A stretch of 64,000 bases of DNA from JBBDLF01 sp040879025 (lineage in GTDB: Bacteria; Pseudomonadota; Gammaproteobacteria; Pseudomonadales; Pseudohongiellaceae), in NCBI GenBank assembly GCA_040879025.1, contig JBBDLF010000038.1, positions 1-64,000 on the forward strand. The letters are read 5' to 3'. This document shows, in pieces, positions 34,812-43,131 of this stretch; positions within the stretch are counted from its first letter, which is position 1; every line of letters starts with the position of its first letter. Both the position numbers and the translations under genes were made by a program. The notes below the pieces were generated by a model. It was given only the letters and a program-made list of their open reading frames with translations, had not been told where the DNA came from and did no database searches.

Positions 34812-36262
34812 TCTCCCGTACCCGACTTTTTTCGTGATCTGCGCCGCCGCTTCGGCCGGCTGCGGGCGAATGCCTCGGTCAACTCCGTCTTATGCTTTGT
34901 ATCACCGTTTTGAAAATCAGTCCACCATCGACCCAACTGATCCAGGTCTTCACCGGATTCTTCTCGCAGCAACAGAAAATCGTAAGCCGCCCGGAACCTC
35001 GGATGATTAAAGGCACTCTCGATACTGCGTTTGTTGCGCCGTTGCAGTCGCAACTGTAATTCCCAAATCTCCCGCATCGCTATCGTAAAACGACGGGGAA
35101 TCGCAACATGTTCGATCTGCCTTTGAATAACTGTGTTGGCGGCAGTCTGAATCTCGGGCAGGTTGGGGAGTGAATCCGGGCCATGCCACTGCAGTTCATC
35201 GCGCAATACAGGCCACAGCAAGGCTGCATAGAGAAATGCCGGCGTTACCGACTTGTCCTGGGCGAGTCGCTCATCGGTATTCCGCAGTGCCAGTTGCACC
35301 AGTTTGTTTTCCGGGGTCTCCCCGCGGCTCAATAACTTCATGGTATCCGGAAACAGGTATTCACCAACCCGGTACTGCTTTAAAAGTACAAAGGTGGGCT
35401 GCGCAAATCCGGCCGCAAGCAACTTCAGTGATTCATCAAACAGCCGGGCTGGTGACACCGACTGCAGCAGGTGGGCGAATTGGTCGATGCAGCTGCGGCT
35501 GTTTTCTTCCATGCTGAAGTCAAGTTTTGCGCAGAACCTGATGGCACGTAACATTCGAACAGGGTCTTCCTTGTATCGCACCGCCGGGTCGCCGAGTACA
35601 CGGATTAACCGATTTTCCAGGTCTTCGAATCCGGTACTGAAATCCAGCAGGCGGAAATTATTGACTGTGTAGTACAGGGCATTAACGGTAAAGTCCCGGC
35701 GCAATGCATCTTCATCGATATTTCCGTAGACATTGTCGCGTAGAATCATGCCGCTGCTCGAGTGAGCCGAGTCCAGCTTTCTGAAATCGCCGGCTTCCGG
35801 CTCATCGCCCTCATCGACCGGTCCGTGGTGTGCGCGGAACGTTGTTGCCTCAATGATTTCGCGCCCAAAGCGTATGTGTACGATTTTGAAACGCCGCCCT
35901 ATGATCCGCGAACTTCGGAACAGCCGCTTTATTTCCTCCGGAGTCGCGTCCGTCGCAATGTCGAAGTCTTTTGGCTTGTTGCCAAGCAACAAATCCCGGA
36001 CCCCTCCGCCCACCAGAAACGCGTGGTAGCCTTCGTTACCCAAGGTATACAGCACCTTCAGTGCCGCGTTGGAAATGTTTTTCCTTGAAATGCAGTGCTT
36101 GTCGCGCTCGACGATGCGGGCCTGGTCCAGGCGTAATCTGGTAGACGAGGAGGAATCCATGAGACGGTCATTCATCGGAGGCTGGTTGGAAACCGGGGCG
36201 GGAACACCGGCAGAGCCGGCTTCAGGCTTGCCACTAAATACTCTGCGTAGTTTTTTTAACAT
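34808..36262 (-). CDS. pcnB: Poly(A) polymerase I
   Basis: PcnB adds 3' A tails to RNA, promoting decay of structured and regulatory RNAs. From the ATG at 36262 (AGGA upstream) it is 484 residues; an upstream in-frame start adds 24 residues of no family resemblance. The nucleotidyltransferase motif FLVGGGVRDLLLGNKPKDFD with its DxD (DFDIAT) is near residues 82-103. A second Asp region follows in RRDFTVNALYY and the helical neck and body after it. The C-terminus RPKRRRRSRKK is the usual basic RNA-binding tail. It lies directly downstream of the candidate CrcZ-like RNA, as in Pseudomonas. Confidence 0.95.
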   Translation of the reverse strand: MLKKLRRVFSGKPEAGSAGVPAPVSNQPPMNDRLMDSSSSTRLRLDQARIVERDKHCISRKNISNAALKVLYTLGNEGYHAFLVGGGVRDLLLGNKPKDFDIATDATPEEIKRLFRSSRIIGRRFKIVHIRFGREIIEATTFRAHHGPVDEGDEPEAGDFRKLDSAHSSSGMILRDNVYGNIDEDALRRDFTVNALYYTVNNFRLLDFSTGFEDLENRLIRVLGDPAVRYKEDPVRMLRAIRFCAKLDFSMEENSRSCIDQFAHLLQSVSPARLFDESLKLLAAGFAQPTFVLLKQYRVGEYLFPDTMKLLSRGETPENKLVQLALRNTDERLAQDKSVTPAFLYAALLWPVLRDELQWHGPDSLPNLPEIQTAANTVIQRQIEHVAIPRRFTIAMREIWELQLRLQRRNKRSIESAFNHPRFRAAYDFLLLREESGEDLDQLGRWWTDFQNGDTKHKTELTEAFARSRPKRRRRSRKKSGTGE

Positions 36263-36493
36263 CTTTAGCGGACGGTCCTGTCGCCAGGGAATTTCGGGAC
36301 TTCTGATTCGCGAGTGCCGGTCAGGATAATACACCTATATGAGATAAATAGCAGGTAGCACAACGGATTGGCTGTGGTTCAGGGGGGTATGCGCGGCGAG
36401 GGGTGTGGAATACAACAGAAGGGTCGGCTCAATAACTGCTCTATAAAATACGAGAACAAATACCAGGTTATCAATACTCCAGTTATAAACACC
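36263..36493. other. pcnB leader and RNA tail region, nothing else seen
   Basis: This part of the cbrB-pcnB gap contains no protein-like frame. Any 3' end of the upstream RNA and the pcnB promoter must be here or just before. I could not find a clear intrinsic terminator with a T-run on the minus strand. Confidence 0.4.
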
Positions 36494-36800
36494 AGGGGGC
36501 GATCTCTCACCCCCTTGCAAGGAGAGTTTTTTATTATTCTGCGAAGCTTATTGTTGTTGTATCAAGTTGATTGTGTGGGCGCCAATTTGGCGCCTCCAGT
36601 TCTTTCAGGCGGTTTTTCCAGCTTATAACCAAATTGATTACGTTTATCCAGAAACCCGATTCTTGTTGTTGTTAATGCAATTTTTGTTTTTATTGCGGGC
36701 ATCCTGTTGGTTGAGAGAGCCGCTTTCACAGCCTGCACAACTTCAGACACCATTCTTCTTATTTTTGGGTATTATTATTGTTGTTTCTTATTATTATGAA
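36494..36800 (-). ncRNA. crcZ-like: Candidate CrcZ-like Hfq/Crc decoy RNA
   Basis: In Pseudomonas the small RNA CrcZ is encoded between cbrB and pcnB, is switched on by CbrB with sigma-54, and titrates Hfq/Crc through repeated A-rich motifs. Here the same gap is non-coding. From the predicted start near 36800 the minus strand carries six clusters with AAnAAnAA matches, such as AACAATAATAATA (36783-36771), AAAAATAAGAAGAA (36766-36753), AATAAAAACAAAAA (36694-36681), AACAACAACAAGAA (36673-36660), AACAACAATAA (36558-36548) and AATAATAAAAAA (36538-36527). The third is the loop of a GCAAT/ATTGC hairpin, and GC-rich hairpins lie at 36578-36594 and 36494-36515. The 5' end rests on the sigma-54 promoter; the 3' end is not resolved and could be up to ~100 bases further. 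Confidence 0.75.
36578..36594. repeat. Perfect GC-rich palindrome inside the CrcZ-like RNA
   Basis: GGCGCCAA and TTGGCGCC pair around a single base. In RNA this gives a small tight hairpin separating the A-rich clusters at 36660-36673 and 36548-36558. No T-run follows on the minus strand, so it is more likely a structural spacer than a terminator. Confidence 0.6.
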
Positions 36801-36810
36801 TTCACTATGA

Positions 36811-36827
36811 AGCATTTAGTGTGCCAA
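36811..36827 (-). promoter_or_regulatory. Sigma-54 (RpoN) promoter, -24/-12
   Basis: The minus strand reads TTGGCACACTAAATGCT. This matches TGGCAC-N5-TTGCW with the GG and GC doublets at correct spacing and one mismatch in the -12 box. It predicts a start near 36800, right before the first A-rich cluster. It lies about 180 bases past the cbrB stop and faces pcnB, so it would drive the CrcZ-like RNA. rpoN itself is at 59358-60887. Confidence 0.75.
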
Positions 36828-36890
36828 TTATATATTAATCAATAAAAACAGGTACTTAACTATTATCGTAGGGTAGGTTCCTGACTTTTT

Positions 36891-36946
36891 GTAGCAAATT
36901 GTTACTAATTGTCCCTGAAAATGTGTGTAGATGAGTAGCAGTAACA
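36891..36946. promoter_or_regulatory. Candidate CbrB upstream activating sites
   Basis: Two sites lie 91-146 bases upstream of the predicted RNA start, the right range for an NtrC-type enhancer. One is GTAGCA-AAT-TGTTAC (36891-36905), inverted except for one base. The other is GTAGCAGTAACA (36935-36946), two tandem GTARCA half-sites. As I recall, Pseudomonas CbrB sites contain TGTTAC/GTAACA-type halves, but I could not check that. Confidence 0.5.
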
Positions 36947-36983
36947 ACTTGTTCAGAGGCTCCTTACCGGGCGGGGGCAGCTA

Positions 36984-38378
36984 TCAGCCGACCTGCTTTT
37001 TCTTGCTCCGCGGCAGACCGTACCGCTGGCGCCGCTCCCACAGGCACTTGCGACTTATACCCAGTTTCTTCGCCAACTGGGTTTCATTCATGGTGTCCTG
37101 ATGCTCCAGTACAAAGCGCTGGAAATAATCCTCGAGGGACAGCTCTTCGCCCGGATCAAGCGTGGTGGTGAGAGGCTGTTCGCCGGGGGAGATCAACGAA
37201 TCCATTTCATCCGTTTTGCCATAATCGATAGCCAGCAATTCTTCACCGATTTCCTCCGTTTCCGCCAACACCACAGCTCGCTCAATGGCATTCTCCAGCT
37301 CCCGGACGTTACCTGGCCAGGGATAGGAGGCAATGGCACTGACTGCTTCCTCGCTGAAGCGACGCATGGGAGTTTTCAATCGAGAGCAGGTGCGTTTGAG
37401 AATGACCTGCGCCAGTTCGAGAATATCGTTGGCGCGATCACGGAGTGGCGGGATATGCAGCGTCATGACGTTGATGCGGTAATACAGGTCTTCACGGAAA
37501 GCGGCATCCATTACCAGTTGCTTGAGATCTCTGTGAGTCGCGACCACCAGGCGCACATCAACCTTTCGGGACTGCACCGAGCCGACCTTGCGAATTTCGT
37601 TTTCCTGCAAAACCCGTAACAGTCTCGCCTGGGCCTCCAGTGGCAGCTCACCGATTTCATCAAGAAACAGCGTACTGCAGTTTGCCGCTTCCACCAGGCC
37701 TGTGCGGTTACTGGTGGCGCCGGTGAACGCGCCTTTCTCATGGCCGAACAGCTCCGATTCGATCAGGTTCTCCGGAATAGCGGCGCAATTAACCGAAATC
37801 ATTTCCTGGTCCTTGCGGGAGCTGAGTTTATGCAAGGCTCTGGCCACCAACTCCTTGCCGGTTCCGGATTCGCCATGAATGAGTACCGTGGAATTTGTCA
37901 TGGCCACTTTACGAATGCGTCGGAACAGTTCCAGCATTCGCGGACAACCACCGATCATTCCGGGAATCGGTTGCTCATCGCCCGCCTCATCCAACTCGCT
38001 GTTGGCCGCTTCATCGCGGCTATGACGTGATGTGTTTTCGCGAATAACGCGTTCGACGGTTTCGATAATTTCACTATGTTCAAAGGGTTTCGCGATATAG
38101 TCAACCGCGCCCATTTTCATGGACTCAATCGCGGAGCGGAGGCTTGAGTAACTGGTCATTATCAGCACGGGTGTGCTGGTGGCTTTGATAAGATCCGTGC
38201 CTGAAGCGCCAGGCAGACGTAAATCACTGATGATGATATCGAAATCATCGAGGCTGGCAAGCTCCAACGCTTCCTTGACTGAGCCGGCTTCACTGACTTC
38301 ATAGTCGTGCCTTTCCAGAAGGCGCTTTAATGCTGTTCTGATGACTACTTCGTCTTCTACAACTAATACCTGGTACAT
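36984..38378 (-). CDS. cbrB: Sigma-54-dependent response regulator CbrB
   Basis: CbrB is the NtrC-type activator of the CbrAB system, which controls use of secondary carbon and nitrogen sources. From the ATG at 38378 (GAGGGC upstream) it is 464 residues; a TTG 42 bases earlier would overlap cbrA. The receiver domain has the phosphoacceptor D52 in IIISDLRLPG. The AAA+ domain has Walker A GESGTGKELVARAL, the sigma-54 contact loop GAFTGA and Walker B STLFLDEIGELP. A Fis-type helix-turn-helix at the end includes NETQLAKKLGISRKCLWERR. cbrA is 38 bases upstream. Its probable target, the CrcZ-like RNA, starts directly downstream. Confidence 0.94.
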   Translation of the reverse strand: MYQVLVVEDEVVIRTALKRLLERHDYEVSEAGSVKEALELASLDDFDIIISDLRLPGASGTDLIKATSTPVLIMTSYSSLRSAIESMKMGAVDYIAKPFEHSEIIETVERVIRENTSRHSRDEAANSELDEAGDEQPIPGMIGGCPRMLELFRRIRKVAMTNSTVLIHGESGTGKELVARALHKLSSRKDQEMISVNCAAIPENLIESELFGHEKGAFTGATSNRTGLVEAANCSTLFLDEIGELPLEAQARLLRVLQENEIRKVGSVQSRKVDVRLVVATHRDLKQLVMDAAFREDLYYRINVMTLHIPPLRDRANDILELAQVILKRTCSRLKTPMRRFSEEAVSAIASYPWPGNVRELENAIERAVVLAETEEIGEELLAIDYGKTDEMDSLISPGEQPLTTTLDPGEELSLEDYFQRFVLEHQDTMNETQLAKKLGISRKCLWERRQRYGLPRSKKKQVG

Positions 38379-38416
38379 CGTTGCCCTCGCCGGTCCATTC
38401 ACTGGTCGGCCTGAAC

Positions 38417-41362
38417 TCAAACAGATTGCTGAATTTGTGTGTCGGTCGCGCTGGAAGGGTTATCATAGCAGGGAAAGCTGAGAATTACCCGGGTACCTGT
38501 TCCGCGAACCGCGTTCACCGGACTTATTATATCAATATTACCGCCTAAATCTTCCACTATGCTGAATACCAGAGAAAGCCCGAGCCCCGTGCCTTCCCCG
38601 GCTTCCTTGGTGGTGAAGAAGGGTTCGAAAATACGATCCCGGATAGCGGCGGGAATACCAATGCCCTCGTCAGTGATCGAAATCACCGTGCGATCTGTCG
38701 TAGTGTTCGCCGCCAGGGTAATGGTGCTTTTGGCCGGACTTGCATCGCGCGCATTGCTGATCAGGTTGACGAGCACTTGAAGCAATAACTGCGAATCGCC
38801 CAGCATCCGGACATCACCACTGGTTTCAATACAGATGTTGATATCTTTGCTTTTCCTGTCTAAAGAGACCAGGGTTTTGGCCTCTTCCATACATTCACCC
38901 ACGATGACAACTTCGTGCCCGGTTTGCGCCTTGCTACTGCCGGCATGGGCGAAATTAACCAGAGACTGGACAATGCGAGAGGTACGGTCAGTCTGTTCGA
39001 TAATCTGGCGGGCCATGAATCGCAGGTCCTCGTTTCCTGTTTCGTCACGAATATTCTGGGCCAGGCAGGCAATGCCGGTAATCGGATTGCCTATTTCGTG
39101 TGCCACACCGGCGGCAAGCCGTCCTATCGAAGCGAGCCTTTCGCTGTGAGTTAGTCCTTCCTCAAGGATTTCGGTTTCTGTCATATCCTCAAGCAGAATG
39201 ATCATTCCTTCCTGTCGGAGTTTTTGTCCTGTGTTTTCGATGACCGCCTTGTGCAGATTAAATGAGCGTTTCGTACCGTCCAGTTCAAAATATTTTTTAT
39301 AGATATGAAATGCATCATCGGTGGTGAAATTGTAAATCAGCGAAAGCCATGGTTCGGGAAGTTCGCTGACGTGTGAGCCGGTGACGTCCTCGCTCTCTAT
39401 GCCAGTCATCTTTTCCAGCGCCCGGTTCCACATGACAACTTCGTTGTCGTGGCCGAGTGAGCACACGCCCAGCGGCAGATCCAGCAATATCTGTCGATGA
39501 TAGCGCCGCAGGTTATCAAGATCTGCGGCCATCCCCGAGAGATTGCTGCGGTAGGCTTCAATGCGGCTTTCTATCATGTTGACGTCAGTGCTGCCATGCT
39601 TCGATACAACGCTGTAAGGGAGGAAATTATCAATCAGTTCATGGGCTATGGAAGGTCCCAGCAATCCTGACAGATTGGCTTCCAGACGTCCGCGGAGCAT
39701 GCGCATTGCATGGGGCCTTTTTTCCTGGTCCTCCAGCTTCAACTCGGACATGGCCTGCCGGACTTCCCTCGTCGCTGTGCGCCGGCCAAGCGGTTTAGCG
39801 AGGCTGGTTATGAACTCTTCAGGTGATTTGGCAACCAGGCCGGTCCGCTTGCGTCTTCGAATCGTATCCAGCGCGCAGACGTCAGCTGAACTGCGTTCTT
39901 CATCACTGGTCCGGGTTATCAGAGAGACAAGAACAAACGCGATGATATTACCGGCGAGAGACAAAATGGTCAGCTCGCGCCAGTTAAGACCCCCGGCGGG
40001 AATCGGGTTGGATTCCATCGTGATAGGCAACATCAGAAATACGAACCACAATGTAATGCCGACACTCAGCCCCGCGAAAAAACCATTCTTGTTGGCCCGG
40101 GGCCAATAGAGCAGCGCGATGATGCACGGCAGAAATTGCAGACAGGCGGTGAACCCCACTGTGCCGATAATCTGCACGCTGCTGCGGTCGTTGGGCAGGT
40201 AATAAAACAAAAATCCGCCCCAGATCAACCCAACCGTCAATATCCGCCGTTTCCATACCAGCCACCGATAGATGTCTTCCGTGGCACCGGGTTGAGATAA
40301 CGGAAGGATCAGGTGATTCAGGCACATATTGGACAGGGCCAGAGTAATCACAATTATCAGGCCACTGGCGGCCGACAGCCCGCCGATAAATCCGAGCAGG
40401 GTGATTGCAGGTGACTGGAATTCCACTCCGATAATGACTGGAAAATACTCCACCTGAATCTGAGAGCCGCTGTAGAGTCCCGCCCATAAAATTGGGAGTA
40501 CCGGAATGCTCAGCAGCAAAAAGTACAACGGCAAACCCCAGCTTGCGTGGCTCAGGGCGCGAGGGCTGGGGTTTTCGTTGAACGTCATATAGAACATATG
40601 CGGCATGGCCACCGCTGCGGTAAAAAACAACAGCGCGATCACGTGAAATGAACTCAGGTAACTGGATTCCTTCAGACTGCGTAACAGATCGGGTTGACTC
40701 TGGAGCCACTGGTCCATCCCGTTGAACCCACCGAATCCGCCATACACCGCGAATAGCCCTACTCCGGCCAATGCAACCAGTTTGACCACGGATTCGAAAG
40801 CAATCGCCATAACCAGACCATCATGGCGCTGACGTCCCGCTCGGCGTGATGTACCGAAGAGAATGGCGAAGAGTGTGATCATGGTGCAGAACGCCATGGC
40901 CAGTACAACCGGGGAGGCATCGGGGGCGAGAATGCCGATGGTGTCCGCCACCGCCTGTATTTGCAGCGCCAGCAACGGAGTGACACCCACCAGAATGACC
41001 AATGTGGTAAGGGTGCCTGCCCATGGACTGCGGAAACGGAATGCCAGCAGGTCTGCCAGCGAGCTTAGCTGATAGGTTTTGGTGAGTTCCAGGATGGGTC
41101 GCAGCAGCAGTGGCGACAGCAAAAAAGCCATCGAGATACCGATGTACTGGGCGAGGTAGGCATAGCCGTCCCGGAGAGCGTTACCTACCGTTGTGTAATA
41201 GGCCCAGACACTGGCAAACACTCCCAGGGACAGCACATAAACCACCGGGTGTCGCACGATTCGCTGGGGGACCCAGCCTTTGTCTGTAATAAAGGCAATT
41301 CCAAAGAGCAGGCCCAGATACCCCACACCAAGGCCGAAAAGGGTAGCCAGCTCAAAGCTCAT
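38417..41362 (-). CDS. cbrA: Sensor kinase CbrA with transporter-like domain
   Basis: This 981-residue hybrid joins a sodium:solute symporter domain of about 13 helices (roughly 1-500) to a PAS segment (PLGVCSLGHDNEVVMWNRAL) and a histidine kinase. The phosphorylated His is H755 in AAGVAHEIGNPITG. The kinase N box is LVNLISNARDAS and the G boxes are DEGIGIP and GEGTGLGLSLVF. This is the layout of CbrA, which may sense or carry a solute (His in some Pseudomonas) while signalling to CbrB. The ATG at 41362 has AGGATT upstream and overlaps the end of the small cbrX-like gene. Order and spacing match Pseudomonas. Confidence 0.95.
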   Translation of the reverse strand: MSFELATLFGLGVGYLGLLFGIAFITDKGWVPQRIVRHPVVYVLSLGVFASVWAYYTTVGNALRDGYAYLAQYIGISMAFLLSPLLLRPILELTKTYQLSSLADLLAFRFRSPWAGTLTTLVILVGVTPLLALQIQAVADTIGILAPDASPVVLAMAFCTMITLFAILFGTSRRAGRQRHDGLVMAIAFESVVKLVALAGVGLFAVYGGFGGFNGMDQWLQSQPDLLRSLKESSYLSSFHVIALLFFTAAVAMPHMFYMTFNENPSPRALSHASWGLPLYFLLLSIPVLPILWAGLYSGSQIQVEYFPVIIGVEFQSPAITLLGFIGGLSAASGLIIVITLALSNMCLNHLILPLSQPGATEDIYRWLVWKRRILTVGLIWGGFLFYYLPNDRSSVQIIGTVGFTACLQFLPCIIALLYWPRANKNGFFAGLSVGITLWFVFLMLPITMESNPIPAGGLNWRELTILSLAGNIIAFVLVSLITRTSDEERSSADVCALDTIRRRKRTGLVAKSPEEFITSLAKPLGRRTATREVRQAMSELKLEDQEKRPHAMRMLRGRLEANLSGLLGPSIAHELIDNFLPYSVVSKHGSTDVNMIESRIEAYRSNLSGMAADLDNLRRYHRQILLDLPLGVCSLGHDNEVVMWNRALEKMTGIESEDVTGSHVSELPEPWLSLIYNFTTDDAFHIYKKYFELDGTKRSFNLHKAVIENTGQKLRQEGMIILLEDMTETEILEEGLTHSERLASIGRLAAGVAHEIGNPITGIACLAQNIRDETGNEDLRFMARQIIEQTDRTSRIVQSLVNFAHAGSSKAQTGHEVVIVGECMEEAKTLVSLDRKSKDINICIETSGDVRMLGDSQLLLQVLVNLISNARDASPAKSTITLAANTTTDRTVISITDEGIGIPAAIRDRIFEPFFTTKEAGEGTGLGLSLVFSIVEDLGGNIDIISPVNAVRGTGTRVILSFPCYDNPSSATDTQIQQSV

Positions 41363-41528
41363 CGGAATCCTGTTCACGGTGGACCCAGATAGCGAACAGT
41401 ACGACCAGAAAGCCCAGAACAAATGGCCGATACCAGGCGCCATCGGGGTGGTTGATCCAGTCCACGCTAAGGAGAAACAGCAGGTAGATCGCTGCCAGCA
41501 GAGTCAGTATGGATTGTGGTAGATACAC
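41352..41528 (-). CDS. cbrX: Small two-helix membrane protein, CbrX-like
   Basis: A 58-residue frame from GTG at 41528 to TGA at 41352-41354. It begins MYLPQSILTLLAAIYLLFLL, continues with SVDWINHPDGAWYRPF and a second hydrophobic helix GFLVVLFAIWV, and ends in a charged tail (HREQDSDEL). The last codons overlap the cbrA ATG, so it is translationally coupled to the sensor. A small membrane protein gene at exactly this place, cbrX, is known upstream of cbrA in Pseudomonas. I infer a role in CbrA stability or control. There is no ATG option and no strong ribosome-binding site. Confidence 0.75.
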   Translation of the reverse strand: MYLPQSILTLLAAIYLLFLLSVDWINHPDGAWYRPFVLGFLVVLFAIWVHREQDSDEL

Positions 41529-41544
41529 GCGGGGATCCCGGAAG

Positions 41545-42435
41545 TCAGATCAGGGGCATAGTAGCTAACTTGGGCACTGCCTGTATATCCCAGTGGGCAA
41601 TAGCCCATTCCAGTTGCCGGGACACCGGCAGTGCCCGGTAGGCAGCCGGAACGGGCTGCCCCAGACAAACCAGGGCGCGGTGAATCAGTTCCTGCCGTGC
41701 CGACACATCAATGGGGTCCGCAAAGCGCTGCTTGCTGAGCTTGTCGCCGGACGCGTCAACGATGATGGGGATGTGCCCATAACAGGGTGTTGGATAACCC
41801 AGCAATCGCTGCAAATAGATCTGTCGGGGCGTGGATTCAAGCAGATCCTGGCCACGAATGACATGGGAAATGTGCTGGAACCGGTCATCGACGACAACCG
41901 CAAGCTGGTAGGCGAACTGACCATCCCGCCGCCTGATCACAAAATCGCCCGTCTCTTCCGCCAGCTTGTGTCGGACAGGACCTTGAATCAGGTCCTCTAA
42001 CTCGATCAGTGTTTCCCCGGCGCGCAGGCGGATGGCGTAGTCACCGGAAGGGGGTAGTGCACGCTGCCGGCAGCGGCCATCATAAATCCCGCCCATGTCT
42101 CGAACCTGCTTCCTGGAACAATCACAGGGGAAGCACAACCGATGGGAGGTCAGGGTTGCCAGCGCCGTCCGATAGGCGTGGGTACGACTGCTCTGAAACA
42201 GTACATCTCCGTCCCAGTGCAATCCGAATTCCTGCAATTGATTGAGAATGGTTTCCGCCGCGCCGACCGGTTCCCTTGCCGGATCCAGGTCTTCCATGCG
42301 TAGCAGCCAGCGGCCCTGGTTGGCGCGCGCGTCAAGAAAGCTGGCAACCGCCGCGAGCAGGGAACCGAAATGCAGGGGGCCGGTGGGAGAAGGGGCGAAG
42401 CGGCCAGTGTAACCGGTGTAAACAGTCTCACTCAT
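41545..42435 (-). CDS. gluQRS: Glutamyl-queuosine tRNA(Asp) synthetase
   Basis: GluQRS activates glutamate and attaches it to queuosine in the anticodon of tRNA(Asp). It is a shortened glutamyl-tRNA synthetase without anticodon-binding domain; 296 residues fits. The HIGH-type motif is GRFAPSPTGPLHFGSLLAA, the KMSKS-type motif is GDKLSKQ, and the Cys cluster CFPCDCSRKQ with a later Cys binds zinc. I start at the ATG at 42435; a TTG 15 bases upstream is the alternative. dksA is 72 bases upstream, an arrangement shared with E. coli and Pseudomonas. Confidence 0.93.
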   Translation of the reverse strand: MSETVYTGYTGRFAPSPTGPLHFGSLLAAVASFLDARANQGRWLLRMEDLDPAREPVGAAETILNQLQEFGLHWDGDVLFQSSRTHAYRTALATLTSHRLCFPCDCSRKQVRDMGGIYDGRCRQRALPPSGDYAIRLRAGETLIELEDLIQGPVRHKLAEETGDFVIRRRDGQFAYQLAVVVDDRFQHISHVIRGQDLLESTPRQIYLQRLLGYPTPCYGHIPIIVDASGDKLSKQRFADPIDVSARQELIHRALVCLGQPVPAAYRALPVSRQLEWAIAHWDIQAVPKLATMPLI

Positions 42436-42507
42436 GGTGATATCGAACAAGCTGGCGCCACTGTCTGTCGCCGGTCATCGGCCGGCGCAGTGGCTCGGGT
42501 CCCGGAT

Positions 42508-42951
42508 TCAGGTACCCAGCTGCTTTTCCTTGATTTCATCGAGGGTTTTGCAATCTATGCATTTGTTGGCTGTGGGGCGGGCTTCAAGGCGTCGGATGCC
42601 TATTTCGATACCGCATGATTCACAGTAGCCGTATTCGTCCTGCGCAATCAGTTCAATAGTCGAATCGATTTTCTTGATCAGTTTCCGTTCCCGGTCACGC
42701 GTACGTAATTCGAGACTGAATTCCTCTTCCTGGGTGGCCCGGTCTGCGGGATCAGGATAATTGGCCGCGTCATCCTGCAAGTGATGTACGGTTCTATCGA
42801 CCTCCTGCATGAGCTGATTGCGCCAATCCTGAAGGATCTTTTTAAAATGATCCCTCTGTTTTTCATTCATGTAGGCTTCGCCCTTTTTCGGTTGATAGGG
42901 GACGAAGTTCTTGAGAACGGGTCTGGCTTCCAAGTTTTGAGTTTTGGACAT
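42508..42951 (-). CDS. dksA: RNA polymerase-binding transcription factor DksA
   Basis: DksA binds in the secondary channel of RNA polymerase and, with ppGpp, redirects transcription in starvation. From the ATG at 42951 (AGAGG upstream) it is 147 residues. The long coiled coil carries the functional Asp pair region NYPDPADRATQEEEFSLELR. The zinc finger is C-x2-C-x17-C-x2-C (CESCG ... CIDC). It leads the cluster dksA-gluQRS-cbrX-cbrA-cbrB. Confidence 0.96.
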   Translation of the reverse strand: MSKTQNLEARPVLKNFVPYQPKKGEAYMNEKQRDHFKKILQDWRNQLMQEVDRTVHHLQDDAANYPDPADRATQEEEFSLELRTRDRERKLIKKIDSTIELIAQDEYGYCESCGIEIGIRRLEARPTANKCIDCKTLDEIKEKQLGT

Positions 42952-43131
42952 GGTTTGCAATGCCTCTGGTCCGACTGGGATGACCTGTTGACCGGGAACC
43001 GGATCTAAGCGGAATTAAGGAAATTCAGAAAGCTGGCTAAACTACCAGATAACATCGCTCGATGCCACAAAAAATAATACCCTACCAGGTAAAGTACAGA
43101 CTATCATCGGCGGCGGAGACCTGGAGTCATC

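Noticed and set aside
36567..36845. Plus-strand frame of ~92 residues inside the cbrB-pcnB gap
   Set aside because: Its Leu/Phe-rich sequence is what TTATTG and TTGTTG repeats encode; it is the complement of the A-rich clusters, not a protein.
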